Shown: positions 32,150 through 41,549 of the stretch, piece by piece
Position numbering within the stretch: position 1 is the first letter of the stretch
Layout of the letters: each line of letters begins with the position of its first letter
DNA from: Anaerolineae bacterium
GTDB lineage: Bacteria > Chloroflexota > Anaerolineae > Aggregatilineales > Aggregatilineaceae
Assembly: GCA_016926875.1 (NCBI GenBank)
Contig: JAFGNU010000093.1
Location: forward strand, 1-64,000
Length of the DNA: 64,000 nucleotides
Direction: 5' to 3'
The notes under the pieces: model-generated
Databases searched by the model: none
What the model was told of the DNA's origin: nothing
What the model saw: the letters and a program-made list of their open reading frames with translations, nothing else
Position numbers and translations under genes: made by a program

Positions 32150-33964
32150 TTACTCCGTCGCCCACCAGCGGTAATCAACGTCCGGGAACACGCGATCCCG
32201 CTCCCACAACCGCGCCGCCAGCGCGCCGTCCGGCTCGCCGCGCTTGACGCTGTCGGTCAGCGAATTGAAGCGTTCCAAATGCTGGCTGAAGCGCTGGACC
32301 GCGTACTGCCGCGCCTGCCCGGTCGTGACCAGGAACGGCCAATCGGAGCTTTCGAGCAGCAGCAGTTCGCGCGCCGCCTGGTTCAGCACGCCCCGGATCG
32401 TATCGTCTTTGTAGCGCTTTTTGTACTCGTTCGCCAACTGCTCCATACATTCTTCGGCTTCGTGGATCGGTTCCCACATCCAGCGGGTATCGTTGTTATC
32501 CCACGTGAAGTGGCCGCCGCCCGCGCCCCAGCTTCCTTCGGGCAGGTGGATCACCTGCTGCGGCGGGTGCTGCTCGATATAATCGCTGGCGGTCGTCAGG
32601 TCAACCTTGGGATTCTCGGCCAGCAGCCGTAACACCTGCTTAAGCCACTCCACGCCCTCGAACCACCAGTGACCAAACAGCTCGGTGTCGTAGTTGGAAG
32701 CGATCAGGCCGTAGCCCAAGCCGTGATCCCACTGCGCCTGCAAAATCCGCTCGACCAGCGCGGCGAAATCCTGCGCGTGCATCCGGACTTTGTGCTCGGC
32801 CCAGTCCGGGTGGTAGAAGTCCTTGTCGCCCAGGTCCACCTTTGCGCCGGTCACGCGCCAGTATTGCAGCCCGCTCACGCCGTCCTTGCGGTGGAACTCG
32901 CGGTAATCAAAATCGCCGGGGTAACCCCAGTCCGCCGACCAGACGCGCTGGCCGGTTTCGTTGTTGCGCCCGATCACGGCCACGCCGCTGTGCTCATCCG
33001 CGCCCGGCCCGGCGGTCGTATCGCTGACATAGTACACGTTGAAGGTGGTCAGCGGCTCGTCCGGTATTTTCTGGTAGGACATCGGGATCAAATAGCGGCG
33101 CTTGATCTCGCCATACGGTCCCATCGCCTCACCCGCTGCCACGCCGACCGGCGCGCCACCCGTGATCAGGTGCGTCTCGCTGAAAAAGACCTTGATCTTT
33201 TCTTCGGCGACAAAATGTTCGATGCCGGGCCGGATTGTGCCGTCCGCCGCGTAGTACGCCGGGCGGTAGGCGCACTCCGGCAGCCAGATACCGCGCGGCG
33301 CCCGCTTGAAAAAGCGCCGGTAGCTGGTCGTGCCCGCCCGAAGCTGGCCCCGGATCGCGCTGTCACGCCCCAGCAGCGGCAGGTAGCCATGCGTGGCGGC
33401 GCTGGTCGTGATCTCGATGTAGCCCTCGTCCTGAAGCTGTTTAAACGCGCCAACCAGGTCCCGGTTGAAGCGGCGGTCGAGCGAGTCTTTGATGTGTTCG
33501 TAGTACTCCTGGTAAAAGCTCGCCAGGTATTCCAGTTGCTTGTTGCCAACCCACCAGGGTTTTTCTTCGTGGGCCTGTTCGTAGCTCGACGCCACCGTTT
33601 CCCGGTCGACCGGCGGTAGTTCGCCCTCTTCGGCCTCTTCACGCGGCACGCCGCGCGCTTCTTCTTCTCCGTGGAAGCGCAGCACGTCCTGCTTGGCCCG
33701 CGCGATCTTATCGTCCAGGTATTCGTCCAGGTGATCGATCACGTCTGGATCGGCCAACTGCTCAGCCAGCACAGGCGTGATCCCAACCGTCAGCTTATAT
33801 TGCACGCCTTCGTCGCGCAGATCGTACAGCGCATTCAGCAGCGGGATGTACGTCTCGCTGGCCGCCTCGTGAATCCACTCTTCGCCGTGCGGCCAACGCC
33901 CGGCCAGCCGCGCATAGGGCAGGTGGCTGTGCAGAACAAAGGTAAACGCACCGATCGCGCTCAT
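32150..33964 (-). CDS. 1,4-alpha-glucan branching enzyme, GH57 family
   Basis: 604 residues from ATG 33964, which has GGGAGG upstream; the longer frame to 34093 is rejected. GH57 motifs: HSHLPYA near the start (11-17), the nucleophile region GIWLPECAYRPAYY with Glu230, and the acid/base region YDTELFGHWWFEGVEW with Asp426. A C-terminal helical domain follows (to residue 604), as in archaeal and Thermus branching enzymes. It makes alpha-1,6 branches in glycogen. A charged insert at about 98-135 (EEARGVPREEAEEGELPPVD) is family-typical. It is an independent transcription unit; together with glgA (3.8 kb away) and glgC it forms the glycogen set. Confidence 0.9.
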   Translation of the reverse strand: MSAIGAFTFVLHSHLPYARLAGRWPHGEEWIHEAASETYIPLLNALYDLRDEGVQYKLTVGITPVLAEQLADPDVIDHLDEYLDDKIARAKQDVLRFHGEEEARGVPREEAEEGELPPVDRETVASSYEQAHEEKPWWVGNKQLEYLASFYQEYYEHIKDSLDRRFNRDLVGAFKQLQDEGYIEITTSAATHGYLPLLGRDSAIRGQLRAGTTSYRRFFKRAPRGIWLPECAYRPAYYAADGTIRPGIEHFVAEEKIKVFFSETHLITGGAPVGVAAGEAMGPYGEIKRRYLIPMSYQKIPDEPLTTFNVYYVSDTTAGPGADEHSGVAVIGRNNETGQRVWSADWGYPGDFDYREFHRKDGVSGLQYWRVTGAKVDLGDKDFYHPDWAEHKVRMHAQDFAALVERILQAQWDHGLGYGLIASNYDTELFGHWWFEGVEWLKQVLRLLAENPKVDLTTASDYIEQHPPQQVIHLPEGSWGAGGGHFTWDNNDTRWMWEPIHEAEECMEQLANEYKKRYKDDTIRGVLNQAARELLLLESSDWPFLVTTGQARQYAVQRFSQHLERFNSLTDSVKRGEPDGALAARLWERDRVFPDVDYRWWATE

Positions 33965-34113
33965 ACTGTTTCCTCCCTGATATGGGTTCACACCGGTAAC
34001 GCTCTGTTGATGCTCATTGTACAGGCATGCGATCGGAAAGCAAAACGCCGCCCCGGCGCATTCAGCATATAATAGAGAGTGTGCCAGATACATACACCTA
34101 AGGAGACAGTATC

Positions 34114-34731
34114 ATGACAACCCGTACCCGCTCCCATCTTGTTCTGCGCTGGCTGGTGCTGGTTGCGCTGGCGCTGGTGCTCGGACTGGTCAGCGCCGCG
34201 CCGCAGCAGGCTATCCATGCCGACTTTATGAGCCGTGACGGTTACAATAACCTTGTATTGGAGATCACCGCCGCAGCGGGCGGCGTCGATGTGCATTCCA
34301 CGCCCAGCCAGACCGGCGCGCGGATCGATACGCTGTGGTGGGGGGACCGCGTGCTGTGGACCGGCGAAGCCGCCACCGCCGAAGGCTACCGCTGGATCAA
34401 GGTCGGCATTGGCAGTGGAAGCACCGGCTGGATGCAGGATACGCCCGGTTGGACCATCGAAATGGACCCGGTCTATACCACGCCCGGCATGGGCAGCGGC
34501 GCGCGCGTCCAGGTGACATCGTCGGGGGCCGGGTCGCACTGCCGCGATTGGCCGTCATCAGAAGCTACCGAAGTCGAGATGGTCGACGACAGCGATATGA
34601 TGACGGTGGTCGGTGGCCCGTACCAGGCCGAATACTGGATGTGGTGGGAATACCGGCTGGCCAACCGGAGTCAGTGTTGGATCGTGGATGTGCCGGGCTG
34701 GTTCCGCGTGGTCACGCCGGGGACGTTCTAG
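34114..34731 (+). CDS. Secreted SH3-like-domain protein
   Basis: 205 residues. A signal peptide (LRWLVLVALALVLGLVSAAPQQAIHA) leads into an SH3b-like beta domain: VDVHSTPSQTGARIDTLWWGDRVLWTGEAATAEGYRWIKVGIGSGSTGWMQ resembles bacterial SH3 repeats with the typical end G-x-x-G-W(V/M). A second, shorter module (ARVQVTSSGAGSHCRDWPSSEATEVEMVDD...YWMWWEYRLANRSQCWIVD) has a Cys pair (about C146 and C187) that could form a disulfide. It is exported; binding of a wall ligand is likely but unproved. AAGGAG precedes the ATG, and a strong terminator follows the stop. Confidence 0.75.
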   Translation: MTTRTRSHLVLRWLVLVALALVLGLVSAAPQQAIHADFMSRDGYNNLVLEITAAAGGVDVHSTPSQTGARIDTLWWGDRVLWTGEAATAEGYRWIKVGIGSGSTGWMQDTPGWTIEMDPVYTTPGMGSGARVQVTSSGAGSHCRDWPSSEATEVEMVDDSDMMTVVGGPYQAEYWMWWEYRLANRSQCWIVDVPGWFRVVTPGTF

Positions 34732-34750
34732 CGCCGCAGGTCGTCCTATT

Positions 34751-34785
34751 CCGGGGTGGGGTTTGCCCCGCCCCGGCCTGTTTTT
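34751..34785 (+). terminator. Rho-independent terminator after the SH3-like gene
   Basis: CCGGGGTGGGG/CCCCGCCCCGG stem of 11 with one G-T pair, loop TTTG, then CCTG and TTTTT. Confidence 0.85.
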
Positions 34786-34824
34786 CCCCCTCGCTGACGT
34801 CAGGCTGAAAACAAGCTGACACTA

Positions 34825-34853
34825 TGTAACCGCGCCCGACAATCGGCTATAAT
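34825..34853 (+). promoter_or_regulatory. Candidate promoter of the ABC exporter operon
   Basis: TGTAAC, 17-bp spacer, TATAAT (34848-34853), about 119 bp before the ATPase ATG. The -10 is perfect; the -35 is weak. Confidence 0.45.
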
Positions 34854-34971
34854 TGCACGCCGATGGGGTCATCATCCACGTATAACTATTATGGACGCAC
34901 TGATCGTGTTTGCGCGCCGTTCAACCCATAACGACCAGCATTTTCGTAGGGTAAATCAAGGAGTTCAACAT

Positions 34972-35907
34972 ATGAATGCCTCTAACCAGGCTGTTGTTGT
35001 GCAGCATGTGACCAAACGCTACGGCAATTTCACCGCCGTCAGCGACTTGAGCTTCGAAGTCCAGAAGGGCGAAATATTCAGTATGCTCGGCCCAAACGGC
35101 GCGGGCAAAACAACCACTATCCGTATGATCCTGGACATCCTCAAGCCCGATACTGGCTCGATCCAGGTGCTCGGCGGGACGATCAACGAGCAGATCAAAG
35201 ACCGGATCGGCTACCTGCCCGAAGAACGCGGCCTGTACCGCAATGTCCGCGTGGTCGAGGTGCTGACTTACCTGGCACAGCTTAAGGGGCTGTCATCCGG
35301 GGAGGCCCGGCAGCGCGCGCTGGAACTGCTGGAACGGGTCGAGCTGGAAGAAAACGCCGACAACAAGGTCAGCGAACTGAGCAAGGGTATGCAGCAGAAA
35401 GTCCAGATCATCACCGCCGTGCTGCACAAGCCCGAACTGATCATCATCGATGAGCCGTTCGCCGGGCTGGACCCGGTCAACACGCAGTTGATCAAAGACC
35501 TGCTGTACGAGATGCACGAAGACGGCACCACGATCATCATGTCCACCCACATGATGCACCAGATCGAGGAGATGGCCGACCGCCTGCTGATGCTCGATCA
35601 CGGGCGCTGCGTGCTGTACGGCGATGTGCAGGGAGTCCGCGAGCAGTTCGCCAGCAACGCCGTCGTGGTCGAGGGTGAAGGCGACTGGGCCGCGCTGCCG
35701 GGCGTCACAGCGGTTGAGCCGGGCGAAAACGGGCGCGAGTTTGTGCTGCGCCTGGCCGAAGGCACCACGCCGGACCAGGTGATGAACGCCGTCGCCGTCG
35801 GCGCAGATTACCACGTGCGCCGGTTTGAGCTGGCCGTGCCCAGCCTGAATGAAATCTTCATCCAGGTGGCGGGCAACGGTAACAACCACCATCACCGGCA
35901 GTCCTGA
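34972..35907 (+). CDS. ABC-2 type exporter ATP-binding protein (NatA-like)
   Basis: 311 residues from ATG 34972 with AAGGAG upstream. Walker A is GPNGAGKTT (40-48), signature LSKGMQ (136-141), Walker B LIIIDEP (156-162), then THMMHQIEEMADRLLML for the switch His. The C-terminal 80 residues form the small extra domain typical of NatA/CcmA-type ATPases (YHVRRFELAVPSLNEIFIQV at the end). It powers export through the two following permeases, encoded on the same strand with 26 bp and a 4-bp overlap between genes. Substrate unknown; sodium and drug export are known roles of relatives. Confidence 0.92.
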   Translation: MNASNQAVVVQHVTKRYGNFTAVSDLSFEVQKGEIFSMLGPNGAGKTTTIRMILDILKPDTGSIQVLGGTINEQIKDRIGYLPEERGLYRNVRVVEVLTYLAQLKGLSSGEARQRALELLERVELEENADNKVSELSKGMQQKVQIITAVLHKPELIIIDEPFAGLDPVNTQLIKDLLYEMHEDGTTIIMSTHMMHQIEEMADRLLMLDHGRCVLYGDVQGVREQFASNAVVVEGEGDWAALPGVTAVEPGENGREFVLRLAEGTTPDQVMNAVAVGADYHVRRFELAVPSLNEIFIQVAGNGNNHHHRQS

Positions 35908-35933
35908 TACAGCCGGAACGGAGAAACTAACCT

Positions 35934-37286
35934 ATGTCCTGGCAAAAAATATGGCTCGTGCTCAGCCGCGAGTATCGCTACAACTTCAGACGACCCAGCT
36001 TCCTGTTCACGGCCTTCGGCGTCCCGCTGTTTTCGATTGCTGCGATGTTCCTGGTCATCCATGTAGTCACCGACCGTGAAACCAACCTGGATAACTACCA
36101 GCGGATCGGCTATGTCGACCGCGCCGGGGTGATTTCGGCAGATGCGCCCAACCAGGACGGCTACCAGCCGGTGACCGATCCGGCGGTTGAAGCGCCGGGT
36201 GCGTCGGCATCCGAAGCGGAACAGACCGCGTACTATGATGCGCTGGAAGCCGCCGCGCGCCAGCAGTTGGTGAACGACCAGATCGACGCGTTTTTTGTGA
36301 TCACCGACCTGTACACGCTGACCGGGCAGATCGACCTGTACGGTATCAAAGGCCCCCCGGCGGCGCTCCGGGACAACATCGAAGATTTCCTGCGCGACCA
36401 GATCGTCGCTCAGGCCCCGGATACGCTGCCCGTGTCTACCGCGCGCCTGCACAAACCGGTAGATATGACAATCCGCGACCTGGACAGTGATGACAAACTA
36501 TCCACAGCGGCGCTGATCGGGCGAATGCTGCTGCCGTTTGTCTTCGTTTTCCTGTACTTCATGTCGGCCAACACCACCGCCCAGTTTTTGATGAGCGGCG
36601 TTGTCGAGGAAAAAGAAAACCGCCTGATGGAAATCCTGGCGACCAGCCTGCGTCCAATCGAACTGCTGTGGGGCAAGATGCTGGGGCTGGGTGCGCTGGC
36701 GCTGACCCAGGCGGCGCTGTGGGCTGCGGGCGCCCTGGTGATCGCCGTGCTGTACGAAGGTGCGCGCGAATTCCTGACCGGCGCGTCGTTCCAGGTCGGG
36801 GACATTGTGCTGATCATCGGCTTGTTTGTGATCAACTTCCTGCTGTTCTCGGCGATCATGCTGGGCATCGGCGCGTCATCCACAGCCGAAGCCGAAAGCC
36901 GCCAGTTCGCGGGCTTCATGACCTTTATCGCCGTGCTGCCCCTCGCGCTTTCGTCGTTGTTTTTCATGAATCCGGATGGTTCGCTGCCGCTGTTTTTCAC
37001 CTTCTTCCCGCTGACAGCCGCCACAGCCCTGATCATGCGCATGGGCCTGACGTCGCTGCCCAACTGGCAGATCGCGCTCAGCCTGGGCATTCAACTTGTC
37101 AGCGTATTGGCGGTGATGTGGCTGGCGGCCAAGGTCTTCCGGCTGGGCATGTTGATGTACGGCAAGCCGCTGACCCCGCGCACCCTGTGGCAGGCTCTGC
37201 GCGCCGGTCAAAAGACGCTCACCACGGCGCAGGATGAAGCGCCGGTGCGCAAACCACGTAAGAAAAGGAGCCTGTTCCGGCTATGA
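35934..37286 (+). CDS. ABC-2 permease subunit 1 (NatB-like)
   Basis: 450 residues. One N-terminal helix (SFLFTAFGVPLFSIAAMFLVIHVV), a large extracytoplasmic domain (about 50-190), then five to six helices from about 200. The cytoplasmic signature VVEEKENRLMEILATSLRPIELLWGKMLG is the coupling element of ABC-2 permeases. The C-terminal end is strongly basic (RKPRKKRSLFRL). Its TGA overlaps the ATG of the next gene (ATGA), so both permeases should be made in equal amount. Confidence 0.9.
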   Translation: MSWQKIWLVLSREYRYNFRRPSFLFTAFGVPLFSIAAMFLVIHVVTDRETNLDNYQRIGYVDRAGVISADAPNQDGYQPVTDPAVEAPGASASEAEQTAYYDALEAAARQQLVNDQIDAFFVITDLYTLTGQIDLYGIKGPPAALRDNIEDFLRDQIVAQAPDTLPVSTARLHKPVDMTIRDLDSDDKLSTAALIGRMLLPFVFVFLYFMSANTTAQFLMSGVVEEKENRLMEILATSLRPIELLWGKMLGLGALALTQAALWAAGALVIAVLYEGAREFLTGASFQVGDIVLIIGLFVINFLLFSAIMLGIGASSTAEAESRQFAGFMTFIAVLPLALSSLFFMNPDGSLPLFFTFFPLTAATALIMRMGLTSLPNWQIALSLGIQLVSVLAVMWLAAKVFRLGMLMYGKPLTPRTLWQALRAGQKTLTTAQDEAPVRKPRKKRSLFRL

Positions 37287-38626
37287 CTCACTGGATGGAT
37301 GTATTTCGTTACGAATTCCGGCAGTTCTTCCGCCGCAAAGCCTACCTGTTCACCACGTTTGGCGTGCCGCTGATCGCCATCGCGATCTTCTTTGGCTACC
37401 AGGCATACCAGGACATGCGAGAAGGCGGCGATGACAAACCGCCCGAAAACCCGGTCACCGAGCAGACCAAAGGCACCAGCGTGATCGGCTATATGGATTT
37501 GACCCCGGATGGGCTGTTCCCTGGGCCGGAGAGCTACGAAGCGGTCGAATGCAGCGTGACGGCAGCCGATGTGAGTGGGCTGTCATCCGGCCTGTTCAAG
37601 CGCCTGACATCACCCTACTGCTTCCGCGAGCGGGTGCGCTATTACGAGACACGCGCCGACGGCGAGCAAGCGCTGGATGATGAGGACATCACCGGGTTGT
37701 ATGTGATCGAACCGGACTATGCCGAGAACAGCAGCGTATCGCTGTATTTCACCAAGTTCAACATTCAGGACGCGACGGGAAGCGATACGCTGCTTGAGGA
37801 TTATCTGCTGTCCAGCCTGCTGTACAACGTCGAGGCCGAAACCTACGAGCAGCTTTACCTGCGGCTGCGCGATCCGGCGGTCTTCAGCGAGCATATCGTC
37901 AGCGCCGAAGGCACCGCCAAAACAGATAACGAGGACGAAAATATGATCGTGGTCTATGCCTTTGGCCTGATCCTGATGCTGAGCATCTTTTGGGGCGGCG
38001 GCTACCTGATGCAGAGCGTGGTGCAGGAAAAAGAATCGCGCATCATCGAGATCATCCTGTCGTCGGTCCAGCCGACCGCGCTGCTGCTGGGAAAAATCCT
38101 GGCGATGGGCGTGCTCAGCCTGATCCAGGTTGGGCTGTATGTCGGGACGTTCGTTTTCCTGGGCGGGCAGGCCAGCAGCCTGACCGATTCGCTGTCCGAC
38201 ATCACGATCAGTACGTCGTCGCTGGCGCTGATGGGCGTCTATTTTGTCCTGGGCTTCCTGCTGTTCGGCAGCCTGATGGCCGTCATCGGCGCGTTGAGCA
38301 GTACCGTGCGCGACAGCCAGAACTTTGTGGTGCTGGTCACGCTCCCGGCCATGATCCCGTTTTTCTTCCTGACGATCTTTGTGGAGGAACCAAACGGCGG
38401 GCTGGCGACGGTCTTGAGCATCATCCCGGTCACCGCGCCGCTGTCGATGGGGATGCGCATCCCCATTACGGATGTGCCCGGCGGTGAGCTGCTGCTCAGC
38501 ATCGGGCTGCTGATCGTGACGGTCGCGTTTGTGATCTGGCTGTCGGGACGCTTTTTCCGCGTCCATACGCTGCTGATGGGCACCACGCCCAAGCTGCGCG
38601 ACATCCCGAAGCTGCTGCGGAGTTAG
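37283..38626 (+). CDS. ABC-2 permease subunit 2 (NatB-like)
   Basis: 447 residues, a clear paralogue of the upstream permease: N-terminal helix (AYLFTTFGVPLIAIAIFFGYQAYQ), large external domain to about 210, then the membrane part with VVQEKESRIIEIILSSVQPTALLLGKILAMG as the coupling signature. The two proteins likely form a heterodimer. The external domain contains cysteines (VECSVTAAD, PYCFRER) that could pair. The operon ends with a strong terminator 43 bp after the stop. Confidence 0.9.
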   Translation: MTHWMDVFRYEFRQFFRRKAYLFTTFGVPLIAIAIFFGYQAYQDMREGGDDKPPENPVTEQTKGTSVIGYMDLTPDGLFPGPESYEAVECSVTAADVSGLSSGLFKRLTSPYCFRERVRYYETRADGEQALDDEDITGLYVIEPDYAENSSVSLYFTKFNIQDATGSDTLLEDYLLSSLLYNVEAETYEQLYLRLRDPAVFSEHIVSAEGTAKTDNEDENMIVVYAFGLILMLSIFWGGGYLMQSVVQEKESRIIEIILSSVQPTALLLGKILAMGVLSLIQVGLYVGTFVFLGGQASSLTDSLSDITISTSSLALMGVYFVLGFLLFGSLMAVIGALSSTVRDSQNFVVLVTLPAMIPFFFLTIFVEEPNGGLATVLSIIPVTAPLSMGMRIPITDVPGGELLLSIGLLIVTVAFVIWLSGRFFRVHTLLMGTTPKLRDIPKLLRS

Positions 38627-38669
38627 CGCCGCCCGCGCGTAAATCGGCAAAAACCAGCATAAACCAGAG

Positions 38670-38694
38670 GGGCACCCCGGCGGGTGCCCTTTTT
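38670..38694 (+). terminator. Rho-independent terminator of the ABC exporter operon
   Basis: Perfect 8-bp stem GGGCACCC/GGGTGCCC with loop CGGC followed by TTTTT (38690-38694). Confidence 0.93.
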
Positions 38695-38732
38695 GGCTGG
38701 GATGTACCTACGTTCGGGACAGAATTAATCTC

Positions 38733-38770
38733 GTAGGGGCCGAGCTTGCTCTGCCCTGGGCAATGCTAGG
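38733..38770. repeat. GTAGGGGC palindrome, right half lost
   Basis: GTAGGGGCCGAGCTTGCTCTGCCCTGGGCAATGC and then unrelated sequence: first hairpin and the joint are kept, the second hairpin is cut. The deletion end coincides with the start of an AT-rich patch. Confidence 0.75.
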
Positions 38771-39066
38771 CTCTTTTCATTGAAGTGATCGGAACTTTGC
38801 CAAAATGAAAAAGTGCATCGTAGTTGAACTCTGTCCAAGGAGTATAAACTTCCGGGCGCTGCTTTTACGTTTTGATTGTAGGGATGCCTATTTCATGAGT
38901 GGTCACTATCTCGCTTTTGCGATGATCAACCTACGTCATGTCCTTGCCTGATAAGTTTCAATCAGTTCTTGGAAGAACTGATCAAAACAGCGCACTGGCT
39001 TTTTAAACCAAATTAGATCATACTGTAGAAAAGAAAGACAGTGAGCTAGCTATAAGGATGAGTGCG
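38771..39066. other. AT-rich spacer upstream of the small secreted protein gene
   Basis: No gene is seen. The sequence is clearly richer in A and T than the rest of the window (for example TCATACTGTAGAAAAGAAAG near 39017) and holds a short inverted pair TCAGTTCTT-GGA-AGAACTGAT near 38962-38983 that could be an operator or a small hairpin. Confidence 0.5.
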
Positions 39067-39528
39067 ATGTTCAAACGTACAGTTTTCACTGTAATGGTGA
39101 CATTTATGTTGGGGGTTGCCTTCCTAAGCAGTCATCAAATCTCGCTCTCCAATGCTAACGCCGCAGCTGCATTGCCTAGTATTCGCGCGTGTACTTCCTC
39201 TGAACTGGACCTGATCACGATCGCAATTGAAGATGTCAATGGCGATATGAATGATTTGACAGAGGCGATTAATGATTTCGATCTTAGCGGCATGGGGAAC
39301 CGTGCTGTCGATATGCATCTGAATTGGTACCAGTCATCCCCTGATATTCCTTACTGTGCACAAGGAGTTCATACACGGCTTCTTATTGATCGTGTGATTG
39401 AGGTAATGGCTCTGGCTGCTATCACAATGTCCTATGGTGATTACGAGTTGGGGGCTGAGTATGCTGATCTAATTGATGCGGCTGCGCAAGACCTCATCAC
39501 TTATGGGCAGATATTGGGGTCATATTAA
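39067..39528 (+). CDS. Small secreted helical protein, atypical base composition
   Basis: 153 residues from ATG 39067, with AAGG about 10 bp upstream (ATG 39058 would overlap that site). The signal peptide is clear (VFTVMVTFMLGVAFLSSHQISLSNANAAA). The mature part is helical and acidic, with two cysteines (RACTSSELD and IPYCAQGVH) that could form a disulfide, and no motif I recognise. Codons end in A/T far more than in other genes here (for example CTTATTGATCGTGTG), and the gene lies in an AT-rich patch bordered by repeats, which suggests recent transfer. It may be real but species-limited. Confidence 0.65.
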   Translation: MFKRTVFTVMVTFMLGVAFLSSHQISLSNANAAAALPSIRACTSSELDLITIAIEDVNGDMNDLTEAINDFDLSGMGNRAVDMHLNWYQSSPDIPYCAQGVHTRLLIDRVIEVMALAAITMSYGDYELGAEYADLIDAAAQDLITYGQILGSY

Positions 39529-39846
39529 TTGAACTCATTGAAGCTTTTCGAGTAAGAACGTGACCCAGGTTGATCATCGTAACAGCGCCAAGCCAACCCA
39601 AACCGTTTCATTACTCGAACGCGACCTGGGAACGTGGGTTTAGGTTAATGACATTGTTGTGGCTGCCCGCGATGAAGCGTGCTGATCTTCGGTTGCGCTT
39701 GTTGGAATAGTGTTCATTGTTGGCTCTGCTTTTAGAGGGCAACTATGATGCGATTATCTCTTTGGTAAAGGTTCATTCAGTTCATTAATTGACGCGGTAA
39801 CATGACGCGCTCGGATGAATCCAGGCGCTCAAGAGTGTCGTGATCT
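39529..39846. other. Spacer without recognisable gene
   Basis: 318 bp, still AT-rich at first. It contains an inverted-looking pair around CCAACCCAAACCG and GAACGTGGGTTTAGG but no reading frame, RNA gene or clear terminator. Confidence 0.5.
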
Positions 39847-39897
39847 GTAGGGGCAACCCACCGGGTTGCCCTGGGCGACTCACCGAGTCGCCCCTAC
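39847..39897. repeat. GTAGGGGC modular palindrome, complete two-hairpin copy
   Basis: GTAGGGGC, hairpin GCAACCCACCGGGTTGC, joint CCTGGGC, hairpin GCGACTCACCGAGTCGC, then CCCTAC. This is the cleanest example of the family in the window. Confidence 0.9.
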
Positions 39898-39967
39898 AGC
39901 AAGAACCCACGTGTCAGTGCTAAGCCATCACGCCAGATGCTGCCGAATCAAAACGTAAAACTGCATT

Positions 39968-40001
39968 GCTCTGCCCTGGGCAATGCAAGCATTGCCCCTA
40001 C
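39968..40001. repeat. GTAGGGGC palindrome, left half lost
   Basis: GCTCTGCC then CTGGGC, hairpin GCAATGCAAGCATTGC and CCCTAC. It is the mirror case of 38733-38770: only the end of the first hairpin is kept, the second is intact. Confidence 0.75.
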
Positions 40002-40063
40002 ACAAGCGAGCGCTCAGCCAGTAATTCGCCCCAGATTTGAAACGCACCCGGCGGCCAGACCGG

Positions 40064-40092
40064 TGTTTATTAGCCGGAGGGCGTGCTATACT
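40064..40092 (+). promoter_or_regulatory. Candidate promoter of glgC
   Basis: An extended -10, TGCTATACT (40084-40092), with a weak -35 (TGTTTA at 40064-40069) 17 bp away; about 89 bp before the ATG. Confidence 0.4.
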
Positions 40093-40180
40093 CGGATGTA
40101 TGGGGGACAGGCGCCATTGGGTCTGGTGCGCGTCCATCCTTATCTTCACCTGAAACCCCTAACACGAGGAGCAAGTCTGC

Positions 40181-41461
40181 ATGCGTACACGAATCGTTAT
40201 CCTGGCCGGGGGCGAAGGGAGCCGCCTTGGTGTGCTGACTGCCAAGCGGGCAAAACCTGCGGTACCCTTTGCCGGTAAGTACCGTATTATCGACTTTGCG
40301 CTGAGCAACTGTGTCAATTCCGGTATTTTTGATGTGCTGGTGCTGACGCAGTATCGCCCGCACAGCCTGAACGAGCACATCTCGCTGGGACGTCCCTGGG
40401 ACCTGGACCGGAGCTTTACCGGGGGTGTGCACCTGCTCCAACCCTATCAAGGGCAGTTTGATACCGACTGGTACGCGGGCACTGCCGACGCCGTGACGCA
40501 GAACTTGAATTTTGTCCGGCGCGGACATCCTCGCAATGTCCTGATCCTGTCTGGCGATCATATTTACGAGATGGAATATGATATGCTGGTCGAGTTTCAT
40601 GAGGAGCATGACGCCGATGCAACAGCGTGCGTGATCCGGGTGCCGATGGACGAAGCGCCACGCTACGGGATCATGGACGTGGACGAGCGGAACCAGATCG
40701 TCGGTTTTGTCGAAAAACCGGCAGAACCGCCCGGTGACCTGGCGAACATGGGGGTTTATGTCTTTAAGCTGGAAGTATTGGAAGAGCTGCTTAGGGAAGA
40801 TGCAGGCCGCACGGATTCACGGCATGATTTTGGCTATAACATCATCCCGCGTATGATCGAGTTGGGCCTCAAGGTGATGGCCTATCCCTATAACGGCTAC
40901 TGGATCGATGTCGGGACACTGGACGCCTACTGGGAAGCGCACATGGACCTGCTGTCGCTGCCGCCGTCGCTGGACCTCAACGACCGCTCCTGGATCATCC
41001 ACACTCGCAGCGAGGAGCGTCCACCGGTTCGCGTGGAGAAGGGCGCGATTGTCGAGGACAGTATGCTGACCGATGGCACGATCGTGTGCGCCGGGGCGCG
41101 CGTGGTGCGCAGCGTGCTGTCACCGGGCGTATATGTCGGGCCGGGCGCGTTCGTGCGCGAAAGCGTGATCCTGACGGACAGCTACATCGAGAAGGACGCC
41201 GTGATCGAGCGTGCCGTGATCGACAAAGGTGTCGTGGTAGGGCAGGGCGCGCGCGTCGGCAAGCGCTGCGAGGTCGGAGACCTGGGGATCGCGTGCATCG
41301 GTAAAAATACGACTATCCCGGCGGGTTACGTGGTCAAGCAGAGTGTCGTCCTCGGCACCGATTTGACGGAAGAGGAAATCATTGGCCGGTTCCCGGAGAG
41401 TTTGATCCCGGCAGGTGCGCGCTTTGGCGACCGCCGCGCCGAGTGGGAGCAGACTCCGTAA
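40181..41461 (+). CDS. glgC: Glucose-1-phosphate adenylyltransferase
   Basis: 426 residues. It makes ADP-glucose from ATP and glucose 1-phosphate, the committed step of bacterial glycogen synthesis. N-terminal motif [39 protein letters not shown] is nearly as in E. coli Glg[10 protein letters not shown] and [10 protein letters not shown] follow, then the sugar-phosphate motif FVEKP. From about 290 a left-handed beta-helix (repeats such as [36 protein letters not shown]) carries the allosteric part. The start ATG has GAGGAG upstream (40167-). The gene has its own candidate promoter; the following GT-C gene starts 89 bp after the stop. Confidence 0.95.
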   Translation: MRTRIVILAGGEGSRLGVLTAKRAKPAVPFAGKYRIIDFALSNCVNSGIFDVLVLTQYRPHSLNEHISLGRPWDLDRSFTGGVHLLQPYQGQFDTDWYAGTADAVTQNLNFVRRGHPRNVLILSGDHIYEMEYDMLVEFHEEHDADATACVIRVPMDEAPRYGIMDVDERNQIVGFVEKPAEPPGDLANMGVYVFKLEVLEELLREDAGRTDSRHDFGYNIIPRMIELGLKVMAYPYNGYWIDVGTLDAYWEAHMDLLSLPPSLDLNDRSWIIHTRSEERPPVRVEKGAIVEDSMLTDGTIVCAGARVVRSVLSPGVYVGPGAFVRESVILTDSYIEKDAVIERAVIDKGVVVGQGARVGKRCEVGDLGIACIGKNTTIPAGYVVKQSVVLGTDLTEEEIIGRFPESLIPAGARFGDRRAEWEQTP

Positions 41462-41549
41462 CACGCGGTGAATCGTGGGGGGCTGCCGGTAGGTCGGAGA
41501 GTCCCGGCGGCGCGCCGGATGCGAATCATTCTTTTTGGGCAGGTTGCAA

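Noticed and set aside
34751-34785. Treating this GC-rich palindrome as another GTAGGGGC repeat
   Set aside because: It lacks the GTAG/CTAC ends and is followed by TTTTT, so it fits a terminator better.
34972-38626. The ABC exporter as a novel system
   Set aside because: All three proteins carry ordinary NatA/NatB-type motifs; it is a standard ABC-2 exporter operon.
38771-39846. tRNA or other structured RNA in the AT-rich patch
   Set aside because: No cloverleaf, CCA end or T-loop signature was found by eye; only short hairpins are visible.
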